From contig CAWJXM010000059.1 of NCBI GenBank assembly GCA_963846635.1, positions 1 to 64,000 on the forward strand: 64,000 bases of DNA, in the 5' to 3' direction. The translations under genes and the position numbers were made by a program. This document shows, one piece after another, positions 17,726 through 27,033 of this stretch; within the stretch, counting starts at the first letter, position 1, and each line of letters begins with the position of its first letter. The notes under the pieces were generated by a model that ran no database searches, was not told where the DNA came from, and saw nothing but the letters and a program-made list of their open reading frames with translations. This DNA comes from AP-15 sp963846635. Lineage in GTDB: Bacteria > Pseudomonadota > Alphaproteobacteria > ATCC43930 > CGMCC-115725.

Positions 17726-18814
17726 GTGAGTTCGTTCGCCCCCGCTATCATCGATAATTTGCGGTTGACGCATGAGATCGTTTCGGCAATCCGCGCCATT
17801 GGTGAAGGCAAGGGCAAGCAGGACTTATTTAAAGAACGTGCACCGGACGTTCTCGAAAATTTGCGTCAGGTTGCGATCATCGAAAGCACCGAGTCATCAA
17901 ACCGCCTCGAAGGAGTGACCTTACCACGAACGGCAATTGAGCTTCTCATTCACCGAAACGAGAACCCGCGAGAGGGAAATCGCTCGGAAGCTGAAATCGC
18001 GGGGTACCGTAATGTCTTGCGATTAATCGATGAGCGACACGAGTATATGGAGCTAACCCCCAATTTATTGCTCCAACTACACCGTGACCTTTTCCGGTTT
18101 TCTGGCGCATCAAATCCGGGACGATGGAAGACGACCGATAACCTAATCACCGCCAAGCGCGCCGATGGCACAAATGTTATCCGGTTTAGGCCGACGCCCG
18201 CTTGGCGGACGCCAGATGCTATCACCAAACTGCATCATGGCTTTGCTACTGCTGGCGAGAGCGAGGTCGATGCCCTGATTTTGGTTGCACTTTATGTGCT
18301 CGATTTCCTCTGTATTCATCCGTTTTCCGACGGCAACGGGCGCATGGTGCGATTGCTTACCGTGCTTTTGCTCTACCACGAGGATTACGAGGTCGCTCGT
18401 TATATCTCGCTGGAACGACTTATCGAGCAGACCAAGGAGAGCGACTACGAGACATTATATGTGTCATCGCAAGGTTGATATGTGTCATCGCAAGGTTGGC
18501 ACGAGGATGCGCACGACCCCATGCCGTGGGTAAGCTATTTCCTGGGCATCGTCCGAGCGGCTTATGATGAGTTCGTCCGTGATGTCGGCGAATTGCGGGA
18601 CGGGCGAGGTATGAAGACCCAGCTCGTAATGCAGGCAATTGCTCGGATGATCGGCGATTTTTCGGTCTCTGAACTCCACGAGCGTTGCCCAAGCGTTGGG
18701 TGGGACATGCTCCGCCATGTATTACGAGGGGAGCGCGATGCCGGTCACCTGCAGGCTGTGGGCCGTGGTCGGGGAGCCCGATGGCGAAAAATCGACCCAT
18801 TGGAAAAGGGATAA
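17726..18814 (+). pseudogene. Class II Fic family protein with winged-helix C-terminus, interrupted by an in-frame TGA
   Basis: The N-terminal inhibitory helix IIESTESSNRLEGVT contains SNRLEG, the [S/T]xxxE[G/N] motif of self-inhibited Fic enzymes. The catalytic motif is HPFSDGNGRMVRL. A TGA at 18476-18478 ends the first part at about 250 residues. The same frame continues as WHEDAHDPMPWVSYFLGIV to a C-terminal DNA-binding-like domain (FSVSELHERCPSVGWDMLRH) ending at 18814. The TGA is caused by a 21-bp tandem duplication. The truncated product still holds the whole catalytic core and inhibitory helix, so it could remain active. Confidence 0.85.
18458..18499 (+). repeat. 21-bp tandem duplication inside the Fic gene
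   Basis: Two adjacent 21-bp units (18458-18478 and 18479-18499), each reading TAT GTG TCA TCG CAA GGT plus a final codon. The first unit ends TGA and the second TGG, so they differ at one base. The duplication keeps frame, and the A in the first copy creates the stop codon. Confidence 0.95.
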
Positions 18815-18902
18815 TGTCGCGAAAGGGGTAATGTCGCGCGGAAAGGGGGTAATAAGAGGCCTGAAATTACCTCCTTTCCGTCATCATTACCCTCTTTCCG
18901 AA
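18808..18902. repeat. Cluster of short direct and inverted GGTAAT/AAAGG repeats
   Basis: Just after the Fic gene, the unit AAAGGGGTAAT recurs with small changes three times on the + strand (about 18808-18855) and twice inverted (ATTACCTCCTTTCC and ATTACCCTCTTTCC, about 18866-18901). GGAAAGGGGGTAAT and ATTACCTCCTTTCC can pair as a 14-bp stem with one mismatch, which could serve as a terminator for the Fic gene. The extra copies go beyond a simple terminator. Confidence 0.6.
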
Positions 18903-19105
18903 CAAGCCTGATCTTCCAGCCCTTGCCGTCTCATGCTGTCGGGCCATTAAAGACTTTCCCGATGCGGCGCGGCCTCGGCAGGGCCGCCCGGCGGAGACTG
19001 GCGAAAACGCAGCGATCCGTCGGCAGGAGTTCGTCGCTGATCGGGCGCTCGCATTGACAGCCTGCGGTCCCATATCAACCGCCAACCAGGGTGGTGGAGG
19101 TTGCA

Positions 19106-20207
19106 ATGGCGGCGGGTCCACAGCGGCGCGATTTGTGGGACAACCCGATGGGTACGGACGGGTTCGAATTCATCGAATATACCGGGCCCGACCCGCAGGC
19201 TTTGGCTGCTTTGTTCGAGCGCATGGGGTTTGCTGCCGCAGCACGCCACCGTTCGAAAAACGTAACGCTGTATCAGCAAGGCGACGTCAACTTCATCTTG
19301 AACGCCGAGCCGGAAAGCTTCGCCCAAGCCTTTGCGCGGCTGCACGGCCCTTCGGTTTGCGCGATTGCGTTTCGGGTTGCCGACGCAGCCAAGGCGTATG
19401 AGCGCGCGATCTCGCTGGGGGCCAAGCCGGTGCATGGCAAGGTCGGACCGATGGAACTCAATATTCCGGCGATCGAGGGTATCGGCGGTAGCCTGATTTA
19501 CCTCGTCGACCGCTATGGCGACCATACAATCTACGATGTCGATTTCGTTCCGACAGCCGAAGCAAAGGCCGGGATGAATGTCGGGCTGACGCGGGTCGAT
19601 CATCTGACGCACAACGTCCATCGCGGGCGGATGGGGTTGTGGGCGGAATTCTACGAGCGCTTGTTCAATTTCCGGGAAATCCGCTATTTCGACATCGAAG
19701 GAAAATTGACCGGGCTGCGCTCGCAGGCAATGACCAGCCCCGACGGGAAAATCCGCATCCCGATCAACGAGAGCGCCGACGACAAATCGCAGATTGCCGA
19801 GTACCTCGAAGCCTATCATGGCGAGGGCATCCAGCACATCGCGCTGGCGACCAACGACATCTACACGACAGTCGAGACATTGGCGCAGCGCGGCATCTCG
19901 TTCATGTCGGTCCCCGATACCTATTACGAGGCGGTTGACGAGCGTGTGCCTGGGCATGGTGAAGATCTCGGCCGCTTGCGGCGCGACCGCATCCTGATCG
20001 ACGGCGCGCCCGGCGAGGGCCAAGGACTGCTGTTGCAGATCTTTACCGACACGGTGATCGGCCCGATTTTTTTCGAAATCATCCAGCGCAAGGGTAATGA
20101 CGGGTTTGGCGAGGGCAATTTCCGTGCGCTGTTCGAAATCGATCGAACGCGACCAGATCCGTCGCGGGGTATTGTCCCCTGATTTGACCAGCGAACCGGT
20201 GCGCTGA
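19106..20207 (+). CDS. hpd: 4-hydroxyphenylpyruvate dioxygenase (late frameshift)
   Basis: HPPD converts 4-hydroxyphenylpyruvate to homogentisate with Fe(II) in tyrosine breakdown. The three iron ligands are visible: His in RVDHLTHNV, His in GIQHIALATNDIY and Glu in FFEIIQRKGNDGFGEGNF. The start is ATG 19106 behind GGTGGAGG, better than GTG 19091. Read as printed, the end is LFEIDRTRPDPSRGIVP (stop 20182). Skipping one A at about 20139 restores the family ending LFESIERDQIRRGVL with a stop at 20207. No other tyrosine-catabolic gene is adjacent. Confidence 0.88.
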
Positions 20208-20451
20208 ACCCATTGGACAAGCGGGCTCTCGTCAGCGATCCGCAGGAGCGGATCAGCGCATCTTGCTTTCTCGCATGGTTAATGGGATCTGAGCTTGAAC
20301 GGGCGGCAGGGCTCAAGAACAACAGCCACAAACTCGTTGCATGGTTTTCGGCTAAGCGTGTTCGCGAGGATTGGCGGGCTGCTTAAGCTAGGCTCACGAC
20401 CAGGGTGTGGCGCTCCTGATCGGTTGGAGATTTGCGCAGGGGTGGGGGACC

Positions 20452-21309
20452 ATGACGTTTTTGCAGGCGATCTTTTTCGCTGTTGTCCAGGGCGTGAGCG
20501 AGCTGTTTCCGGTCAGCAGCCTCGGTCACGCGGTCATCCTGCCGGCCGTGCTTGGCTGGCACATCGACCAGGATGCACCGCAATTTCTGCCGTTTCTTGT
20601 TGTGCTTCATCTCGGAACCGCGACGGCGCTGTTGATCTATTTTTGGCGCGAATGGTGGGGGCTGCTGCTGGCACTGCTCCGCCGCGGCGAGGAGATCGCC
20701 GACCGACGCCATCTCGTCGCACTGCTCGTCATTGGCACCCTGCCTGCGGTTGTGCTCGGCTTCATATTTGAACATCGGCTGCGGCATCTCTTCGGGTCGC
20801 CGGTCGCGGCCGCCTTTTTTCTGATCATCAACGGCTTTGTTTTATTTGGCGGCGAGCGTCTGCGACGCCGGGCTTTGCGCGCCCGTGACCGGCGCGAGCT
20901 CGGCGATGCGAACTGGCGCGACGCGTTCTTTGTCGGCTTGTGGCAGACATTGGCGTTCCTCCCCGGAATTTCGCGCTCTGGTGCCACGATCGTCGGCGGT
21001 CTGCTGGTCGGGTTGCGGCATGAGGATGCGGCGCGTTTTTCGTTTCTATTGGCAACGCCGGTCATCGCCGGCGCGGCGGTTCTGGAGATCCCGAAACTGC
21101 GGCATTTGCCGATCGCAGCCGGCGCGACCGCGGTCAGCGGCGGCACGTTATGGATCGCCGGGCTGGTGGCTGGCGTCACGGCCTATGCCAGCACCGCATT
21201 TTTGTTGCGCTATTTCCGCAGCCATGAGGAAAACCCGGCGCTTGATCCGTTTGCTTACTATTGCTGGGCGGTGGGTTTGCTCGCCCTCGTCTTGCTGAAG
21301 ATCGCCTAG
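20452..21309 (+). CDS. uppP: Undecaprenyl-diphosphatase UppP/BacA
   Basis: An inner-membrane protein of 285 residues with about eight helices. It recycles undecaprenyl pyrophosphate for peptidoglycan and other envelope polymers. The two signature motifs are QGVSELFPVSSLGH near residue 13 and LPGISRSGATIVGGLLVGL near residue 170. The start MTFLQAIFFAVV at 20452 follows GGGGTGGGGG. It stands alone, convergent with kdpE (28 bp between stops). Confidence 0.9.
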   Translation: MTFLQAIFFAVVQGVSELFPVSSLGHAVILPAVLGWHIDQDAPQFLPFLVVLHLGTATALLIYFWREWWGLLLALLRRGEEIADRRHLVALLVIGTLPAVVLGFIFEHRLRHLFGSPVAAAFFLIINGFVLFGGERLRRRALRARDRRELGDANWRDAFFVGLWQTLAFLPGISRSGATIVGGLLVGLRHEDAARFSFLLATPVIAGAAVLEIPKLRHLPIAAGATAVSGGTLWIAGLVAGVTAYASTAFLLRYFRSHEENPALDPFAYYCWAVGLLALVLLKIA

Positions 21310-21337
21310 TTCTCGCGCGGCAGACCGGTGCCGTTGA

Positions 21338-22042
21338 TCAGTGCTCTGGCGGGAGCTGTAGACGATAGCCGACCCCGGTTTCGGTCAGCACATGCGTCGG
21401 TCGCGTCGGATCGGGTTCGAGTTTGTGCCGCAGCCCGCGGACCAGCACGCGCAGATACTGCACATCCTCCGAATGCGCCGGGCCCCAGATCTCGCGCAGC
21501 AGCTGACGGTGGGTCAGCACCTTGCCGGCATGGACCACGAGGTGATGCAGCAAATCGAATTCCTTTGGCGTCAATTTGATTTCAGACCCGCCGCGGGTGA
21601 CGCGGCGGCGCACCAGATCGACCGACAGATCCCCCGAAGAGTACACCGGGATCTCGCCCTGTACTTGAAAGGCATGGCGCAGCGCGGCGCGCAGCCGCGC
21701 CATCAGCTCGGCCATGCCGAACGGCTTGCCGATATAATCGTCGGCGCCGAGGTCGAGGGCCTCGACTTTTGAGTGCTCGTCGTGGCGCGCCGACAGAACG
21801 ACGATCGGCACCGTCGATGCGTTGCGGATCTCGGGGATCAGATCGACACCGCTGCGGTCAGGAAGGCCGAGATCGAGGATGATCACATCCGGTTTCTCTG
21901 CCGCCAGCAGTCGCAGCGCACCGGCGGCATCTTCGGACTCGATGACACGGTAGCCCGCCGCTGCGAGGCTCGACCGCAAAAACCGACGGATCGGCGGCTC
22001 GTCATCCACGATCAGAACGGCAACACCCTTGCTCACACTCAT
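21338..22042 (-). CDS. kdpE: KDP operon response regulator
   Basis: An OmpR-type regulator of about 234 residues. The receiver has LIVDDEPPIRRFL, the phospho-Asp in VIILDLGLPDRSG and Lys in YIGKPFGMAEL. The winged helix has KLTPKEFDLLHHLVVHAGKV, REIWGPAHSEDVQYLRV and ETGVGYRL, typical of KdpE. It activates kdpFABC under K+ limitation. It lies directly downstream of kdpC, where kdpD (sensor kinase) would be expected; kdpD is absent from the window. ATG 22042 (MSVSKG) is preferred to TTG 22063. Confidence 0.88.
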   Translation of the reverse strand: MSVSKGVAVLIVDDEPPIRRFLRSSLAAAGYRVIESEDAAGALRLLAAEKPDVIILDLGLPDRSGVDLIPEIRNASTVPIVVLSARHDEHSKVEALDLGADDYIGKPFGMAELMARLRAALRHAFQVQGEIPVYSSGDLSVDLVRRRVTRGGSEIKLTPKEFDLLHHLVVHAGKVLTHRQLLREIWGPAHSEDVQYLRVLVRGLRHKLEPDPTRPTHVLTETGVGYRLQLPPEH

Positions 22043-22083
22043 GGCCGGCGTGACCGCCTGCAATCGATAATAATCAGCCCCCG

Positions 22084-22683
22084 TCAGTGAAGCTGGTCGA
22101 GGGCGAGGTTCAGTTCGAGCACATTGACCCGCTTTTCGCCGATGATGCCGAGCAATGGATCATGGGTTTGCTGGTCGACCAGTGCGCGTAATTTTGCCGG
22201 GTCGAGGTGGCGCGCTTTGGCGACGCGGGGCACCTGGAACAGCGCCGCGGCCGGCGTGATATCGGGGTCGAGACCGCTGCCCGAGGTGGTGACGAGATCG
22301 ACCGGGATCGGGGTTCCCGGATTTTGTTTGGCGAGGTTGGCGGCGTCACCCTTGACGCGATCGATCAGCGCCTGGTTGGTCGGCCCCAGGTTCGAGCCAC
22401 CGGAATTGTCGGCCGCATAGGGCACCGGGACCGTCTTTGTCGGGTCTTTTGGGTCGGGCTCGGTTGTGGCCGACGGGCGCGGGTGAAAATATTTGTCGGA
22501 GGTGAAGTTCTGGCCGATCAGCCGCGAGCCGATCACCTTGCCGTCTTTCTCGATCAGGCTGCCATTCGCCTGATGCGGGAAAAAGAGTTGCGCGAGCCCG
22601 GTCATGCCGAGCGGATAAATGAGCCCGGTGATCACCGTCATCACGACGATCATCAGGATGGCTGGACGGATTTGCCTTAGCAT
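22084..22683 (-). CDS. kdpC: K+-transporting ATPase KdpC subunit
   Basis: A 199-residue protein with one N-terminal membrane helix (ILMIVVMTVITGLIYPLGMT) and a periplasmic domain. NGSLIEKDGKVIGSRLIGQNF, DKYFHPRPSAT, SGGSNLGPTN, SGSGLDPDITPAAALFQVPR and VNVLELNLALD are all KdpC landmarks. It stabilises the KdpFABC complex and helps nucleotide binding by KdpB. It is separated from kdpB by 140 bp that hold a palindromic element, an unusual gap in this operon. Confidence 0.92.
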   Translation of the reverse strand: MLRQIRPAILMIVVMTVITGLIYPLGMTGLAQLFFPHQANGSLIEKDGKVIGSRLIGQNFTSDKYFHPRPSATTEPDPKDPTKTVPVPYAADNSGGSNLGPTNQALIDRVKGDAANLAKQNPGTPIPVDLVTTSGSGLDPDITPAAALFQVPRVAKARHLDPAKLRALVDQQTHDPLLGIIGEKRVNVLELNLALDQLH

Positions 22684-22716
22684 CGTAAACCGCCTCAGAA
22701 AACGCTGATTAACTTT

Positions 22717-22803
22717 TTATTCGTCACCCCCGCGAAAGCGGGGGCCAGGGCAAGCGCCGCGACTCGGGCCCTGGATTCCCGCTTCCGCGGGAATGACGAA
22801 TAA
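22717..22803. repeat. Intergenic palindromic repeat inside the kdp operon
   Basis: An imperfect inverted repeat of about 87 bp: the left arm TTATTCGTCACCCCCGCGAA and following bases pair with the right arm ending GGAATGACGAATAA. The arms extend to CCAGGGC and GCCCTGG around a short centre. Mosaic palindromes of this type are scattered in many alphaproteobacterial genomes. Here it separates kdpB from kdpC and would form a strong hairpin in the operon mRNA. Confidence 0.8.
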
Positions 22804-22823
22804 GCTTGCTCAGTTGACTCGCC

Positions 22824-24994
22824 TTACGCGAGACCTAACGCGGTGACGGCGAGGTCGATCGCCTTGATGCCGATAAACGGCACGATCAGCCCGCCGACGC
22901 CGTAAATCATCAGGTTGCGGCGTAGAATGGCTGCGGCGCCGATCGGGCGGAACCGCACCCCGCGCAATGCCAGCGGGATCAGTGCCACAATGATCAGCGC
23001 GTTGAAGATGATCGCCGACAAAATCGCACTCTCGGAGCTGTGCAGCCGCATGATGTTGATCACCCCGAGCTGCGGATAAAACGCGGCAAACATCGCCGGG
23101 ATGATCGCGAAATATTTGGCGACGTCATTGGCGATCGAGAACGTCGTCAAGGCGCCGCGGGTGATCAGCAATTGCTTGCCGATCTCGACGATCTCGATCA
23201 GCTTGGTCGGATCGCTGTCGAGGTCGACCATATTGCCGGCTTCGCGCGCCGCCATCGTGCCGGTGTTCATCGCCACGCCGACATCCGATTGCGCCAAGGC
23301 CGGTGCGTCGTTGGTGCCGTCGCCGCACATCGCAACGAGCTTGCCGGTCGCCTGTTCCTTGCGGATCAGCGCCAGCTTGTCCTCAGGTTTGGCCTGGGCA
23401 AGGAAATCATCGACGCCGGATTCGGCGGCGATCGCCGCCGCCGTCAGCGGGTTATCCCCGGTGATCATCACGGTGCGGATGCCGATGCGCCGCAATTCGG
23501 CAAAGCGCTCGCGGATGCCGCCCTTGACGATGTCCTTCAGATGAATAACGCCGAGCAATCGGTCGTCCTTGGCGACGGCGAGCGGGGTGCCGCCCTGGGT
23601 CGCGATGCGCTCGGCAATCGCGGTGATTTGGCGAACCGCCTCGGACACCGGCGCCGCGCGCAATGCCGCCTGCGCACCCCCCGCCGCGGCGCGCCGGACC
23701 GGGGCGGTCGAACCACCTTGCGTAAACGCGATAATGGCGTCGACGGCACCCTTGCGGATCGCGACCCCGCCGACATCGATGCCGCTCATCCGGGTCTGCG
23801 CCGAAAACGGCACGAAACGCGCGTCGAGCGGGGCCATCTCACGCCCGCGCAAGCCGTATTTCTCCTTGGCGAGGACGACGATCGAGCGGCCTTCCGGGGT
23901 CTCATCGGACAGCGAAGCGATCTGCGCCGCATCGGCGAGCTCGCCTTCCTCGACCCCTGGTAACGGGATGAACTCGGTCGCCTGGCGATTTCCCAGGGTG
24001 ATCGTCCCGGTCTTGTCGAGCAGCAAGGTGTCGACATCACCCGCCGCCTCGACCGCACGGCCCGACATCGCCAATACATTGAAGCGCACCAGCCGGTCCA
24101 TGCCGGCAATGCCGATCGCCGACAGCAACGCGCCGATCGTCGTCGGGATCAGACAGACAAACAACGCCGCCAGCACGACGATCGAAACCGCCCCCCCGGC
24201 ATAAGCGGCAAAACTCGGGATCGTCACCGTGGCGAAGACAAAGATCAAGGTCATGCCGGCGAGCAGGATGTTGAGCGCGATCTCGTTTGGCGTCTTCTGC
24301 CGCACCGCTCCTTCGACCAACGCGATCATCCGGTCGAGAAAGGTCGAGCCTTGCGCGGCGGTGATCCGCACCTTGAGCCAATCCGAGGTGACCCGGGTGC
24401 CGCCGGTCACGGCCGAGCGGTCGCCGCCGCTCTCGCGGATGACCGGCGCCGACTCGCCGGTGATCGCCAATTCGTCGACCGAGGCGACACCCTCGATGAC
24501 CTCGCCATCGCTCGGGATCAGATCGCCGGTTTCGACCAGCACCAGATCGCCGGCTTTGAGTGCGGGGGCATCGACAAGCTCAAACGCGGTCGATTGCGCG
24601 GTCTCGATCCGTTTGGCCCTGATCTCGGTGCGGGTGCGGCGCAGGCTGTCGGCCTGCGCCTTGCCGCGGCCCTCGGCGACCGCCTCGGCAAAGTTCGCAA
24701 ACAGCACCGTGAACCACAGCCAGATCGTGATCTGACCGGAGAACAGCGCGTTGCGCCGACGACCTTGCCGGTGCCGCTAAACAGGTCGCGGAAGAAGAAG
24801 ATCGTCGTCAGCACCGAGACGATCTCGACGCAGAACATGACCGGGTTCTTGACCAAGGTGCGCGGATCGAGTTTGCGAAACGAGGCCCAGATCGCCGGCA
24901 CGATCAGCGAGCGATCGAATAGCGCCATCGGCCGCAGGTTGCGCCGGGCGAGCCCGCTCGGCGGCAGGCCGATCGTGGGGGTGATGTCGGTCAT
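22824..24994 (-). CDS. kdpB: K+-transporting P-type ATPase KdpB subunit (one frameshift)
   Basis: KdpB hydrolyses ATP to drive K+ uptake through KdpA. The phosphorylation motif is LLLDKTGTITLGNR, the hinge is CGDGTNDAPALAQSDVGVAM, with TGDNPLTAAAIAAESGVDDF and NMVDLDSDPTKLIEIVEIG. The start at 24994 (MTDITPTIGLPPSGLARR) follows AAGGA. The N-terminal part reaches FFFRDLFSGTGKVVGA, and a one-base shift near 24755 is needed to enter ALFSGQITIWLWFTVLFANF. Otherwise the gene is complete at about 723 codons. Confidence 0.9.
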
Positions 24995-24995
24995 C

Positions 24996-26762
24996 TTAGA
25001 TATTCCTTGCAGGGCCCGACCGTTTACGGCCCGGTGATAGAGCTTGCCCTGGTTCATCGCGACCTGCTCGGTCACCGGTCCAAGCGAGACCGCCGGGAAA
25101 TAAGTCAACCCGCCGATGATCAGGATAACCCCGACCAGCAATCCGACAAATTGTGGGCTGTGCGTCGGGAAGGTGCCGGCCGAAGGTGGCAGCGATTTCT
25201 TCTGCGCCAATGACCCAGCCACCGCCAGCATCGGGATCACAAAGATGAAGCGCCCGATCAGCATCGCCGCCGCGATCGTCGTGTTGTAAAAGAGCGTATT
25301 GGCTGACAATCCGGCAAAGGCGCTGCCATTGTTGCCCGTACCCTCGGTGTAGGCGTAGAGGATCTCGCTGAAGCCATGCGGACCGGCATTGGCGATGCCG
25401 GCGAGCCCGGCGGGCAGTACCATTGCCAGCGCGGTCCAGCCGAGGATCGACAGAGGCAGGCTCAGCAAAGCGAGGATCGTCATCTTGACCTCCTTGGCTT
25501 CGAGCTTTTTGCCTAGATATTCGGGGGTGCGGCCCAACCATCAGCCCGGCGACGAACATCGCGACGATGGCAAAGGCGAGGATGCCGTAGAGCCCGGAGC
25601 CGACGCCGCCAAAGATGACCTCGCCAAGCTGAATGTTGACCATCGGTATCATGCCGCCGATCGGCAGGAAGCTGTCATGCATCGAATTGACCGCACCGCA
25701 TGAGGTGTCAGTCGTCACCGTGGCCCACAAGGCCGATAGCGCCGGGCCAAAGCGGACCTCTTTGCCCTCCATGTTGCCGCCCGCCTGCACCGCGCTCGGT
25801 GCCGAATTGACGTCAAAGGCAGTAAAGGCGGGATTGCCATGCGCTTCAGAGTTGTAGCAAACCGTCACCCCGGCGAGGAACAGCACCCCCATCGCGGCAA
25901 AGATCGCCCAGCCCTGGCGCTCGTCGCGAACCATGCGGCCCAGCACATTGGTCAGTCCGGCGCCGATCGCGAAGATCGCGACTAATTCGATCAGATTGGT
26001 GACGGCGTTCGGGTTCTCGAACGGGTGCGACGAGTTGGCGTTGAAGAACCCGCCGCCATTAGTGCCGAGCTCCTTGATGATCTCCTGCGAGGCGACCGGG
26101 CCTTGCGCGATGATCTGTTTTGCGCCTTCAAGCGTTGTCGCCTCGGTATAGGCGCCGAGATTTTGCGGCACCCCCTGCCAGACCAGCACCAATGCGAAGA
26201 CCACCGAGATCGGGATCAACAAGTAGAGCGTGCCGCGGGTCAGATCGACCCAAAAATTGCCGACCGACTTGGCCTCGCGCCGCACAAAGCCGCGGATCAA
26301 TGCCAATGCCATCGCAATGCCGGTCGCGGCCGACACAAAGTTGTGCACGGTGAGCCCAGCCATCTGTACCAGATAGCCCATTGTCGTCTCACCGCCATAA
26401 GCCTGCCAGTTCGTGTTGGTAACGAAGCTGACCGAGGTATTCATCGCGAGATCAGGTGCCACCCCGGTTTGGCCCTGCGGATTGAACGGCAGATACCATT
26501 GCAGCCGCTGCAATGCGTATAGCGTAATAAAGCCGGCAACGCTGAACAACAGCATCGCCACTGCATAGGTCAGCCAGTGCTGCTCCTCTTTTTCGTCGAC
26601 CCCGCAACACCAATAGACCACGCGCTCGACCGGGCGCAGCAGCGGCCACAAGAATGTCCGTTCACCGGCAAAAACCCGCGTCATATAGCCGCCGAGCGGG
26701 CGGGTCAGCGCGATCACGATCGCGCTGAACAGCGCGATCTGGATCCATCCATTGGCGATCAC
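24996..26762 (-). CDS. kdpA: K+-transporting ATPase KdpA subunit (one frameshift)
   Basis: KdpA is the K+ channel-like subunit. Its four selectivity-filter regions are visible: TNTNWQAYGGE, GTNGGGFFNANSSHPFENP, TTDTSCGAVNSMHDSFLPIG and, after the frameshift, GTGNNGSAFAGLS. The shift is near 25540, inside GLMVGRTPEYLGKKLEAKEV. After it the frame runs without a stop straight into kdpB, whereas the pre-shift frame stops at 24996. So either a second indel lies near the 3' end or the two proteins are fused as printed. The first explanation is likelier, since kdpB has its own ribosome site. Confidence 0.9.
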   Translation of the reverse strand: MIANGWIQIALFSAIVIALTRPLGGYMTRVFAGERTFLWPLLRPVERVVYWCCGVDEKEEQHWLTYAVAMLLFSVAGFITLYALQRLQWYLPFNPQGQTGVAPDLAMNTSVSFVTNTNWQAYGGETTMGYLVQMAGLTVHNFVSAATGIAMALALIRGFVRREAKSVGNFWVDLTRGTLYLLIPISVVFALVLVWQGVPQNLGAYTEATTLEGAKQIIAQGPVASQEIIKELGTNGGGFFNANSSHPFENPNAVTNLIELVAIFAIGAGLTNVLGRMVRDERQGWAIFAAMGVLFLAGVTVCYNSEAHGNPAFTAFDVNSAPSAVQAGGNMEGKEVRFGPALSALWATVTTDTSCGAVNSMHDSFLPIGGMIPMVNIQLGEVIFGGVGSGLYGILAFAIVAMFVAGLMVGPHPRISRQKARSQGGQDDDPRFAEPASVDPRLDRAGNGTARRARRHRQCRSAWLQRDPLRLHRGYGQQWQRLCRIVSQYALLQHDDRGGDADRALHLCDPDAGGGWVIGAEEIAATFGRHLPDAQPTICRIAGRGYPDHRRVDLFPGGLAWTGDRAGRDEPGQALSPGRKRSGPARNI

Positions 26763-26772
26763 CGCACTTCTC

Positions 26773-26862
26773 CTAGAACCGTTCGGGGTTGATCAGCGCG
26801 TAGACCAGATAGACCGTGATCACGATCGTCACGATCCCGCCGAGCACATAATCGAGCAGCAT
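26773..26862 (-). CDS. kdpF: KdpF small subunit
   Basis: A 29-residue single-helix peptide: MLLDYVLGGIVTIVITVYL followed by VYALINPERF. It matches KdpF in size, hydrophobic core and the C-terminal ALxxPERF ending. It lies 10 bp upstream of kdpA. KdpF stabilises the KdpFABC complex in the membrane. Confidence 0.9.
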   Translation of the reverse strand: MLLDYVLGGIVTIVITVYLVYALINPERF

Positions 26863-26869
26863 ATCCGCC

Positions 26870-26953
26870 TCACATCTTCTCGCAGGCGAGCACATAAAGG
26901 ATCGACACGGCAAAAAAGCCGATGCCATAGACGAGCATTAGAAAGTCAAGCAC
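26870..26953 (-). CDS. Small single-helix membrane peptide upstream of kdpF
   Basis: A peptide of 27 residues from GTG 26953 (or 30 from GTG 26962), with AAGG about 9 nt before the GTG at 26953. It reads VLDFLMLVYGIGFFAVSILY and ends VLACEKM, which is one membrane helix with a Cys and charged end. It ends 7 bp before kdpF. From memory, short peptides of similar form occur upstream of kdpF in other Proteobacteria. A role as an extra KDP-complex peptide is inference. Confidence 0.6.
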   Translation of the reverse strand: MLDFLMLVYGIGFFAVSILYVLACEKM

Positions 26954-27033
26954 GACGATCACCTTGGGTGAAGCAGCGATACTCGACCCGATCGGGCGAG
27001 ACCCGCGCTGGTTGGCATGAAGCGGACACCGGC

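Noticed and set aside
42..18814. Treating the two Fic genes as a recent duplication
   Set aside because: They belong to different Fic classes (separate partner versus internal inhibitory helix) and share only the catalytic motif.
23040..23963. A 307-codon + strand frame opposite kdpB
   Set aside because: Antisense shadow of the P-type ATPase; composition is not protein-like.
24994..24996. A genuine KdpA-KdpB fusion protein
   Set aside because: kdpB has its own ATG and AAGGA site, and kdpA already needs an indel correction; a second indel near the end is the simpler explanation.
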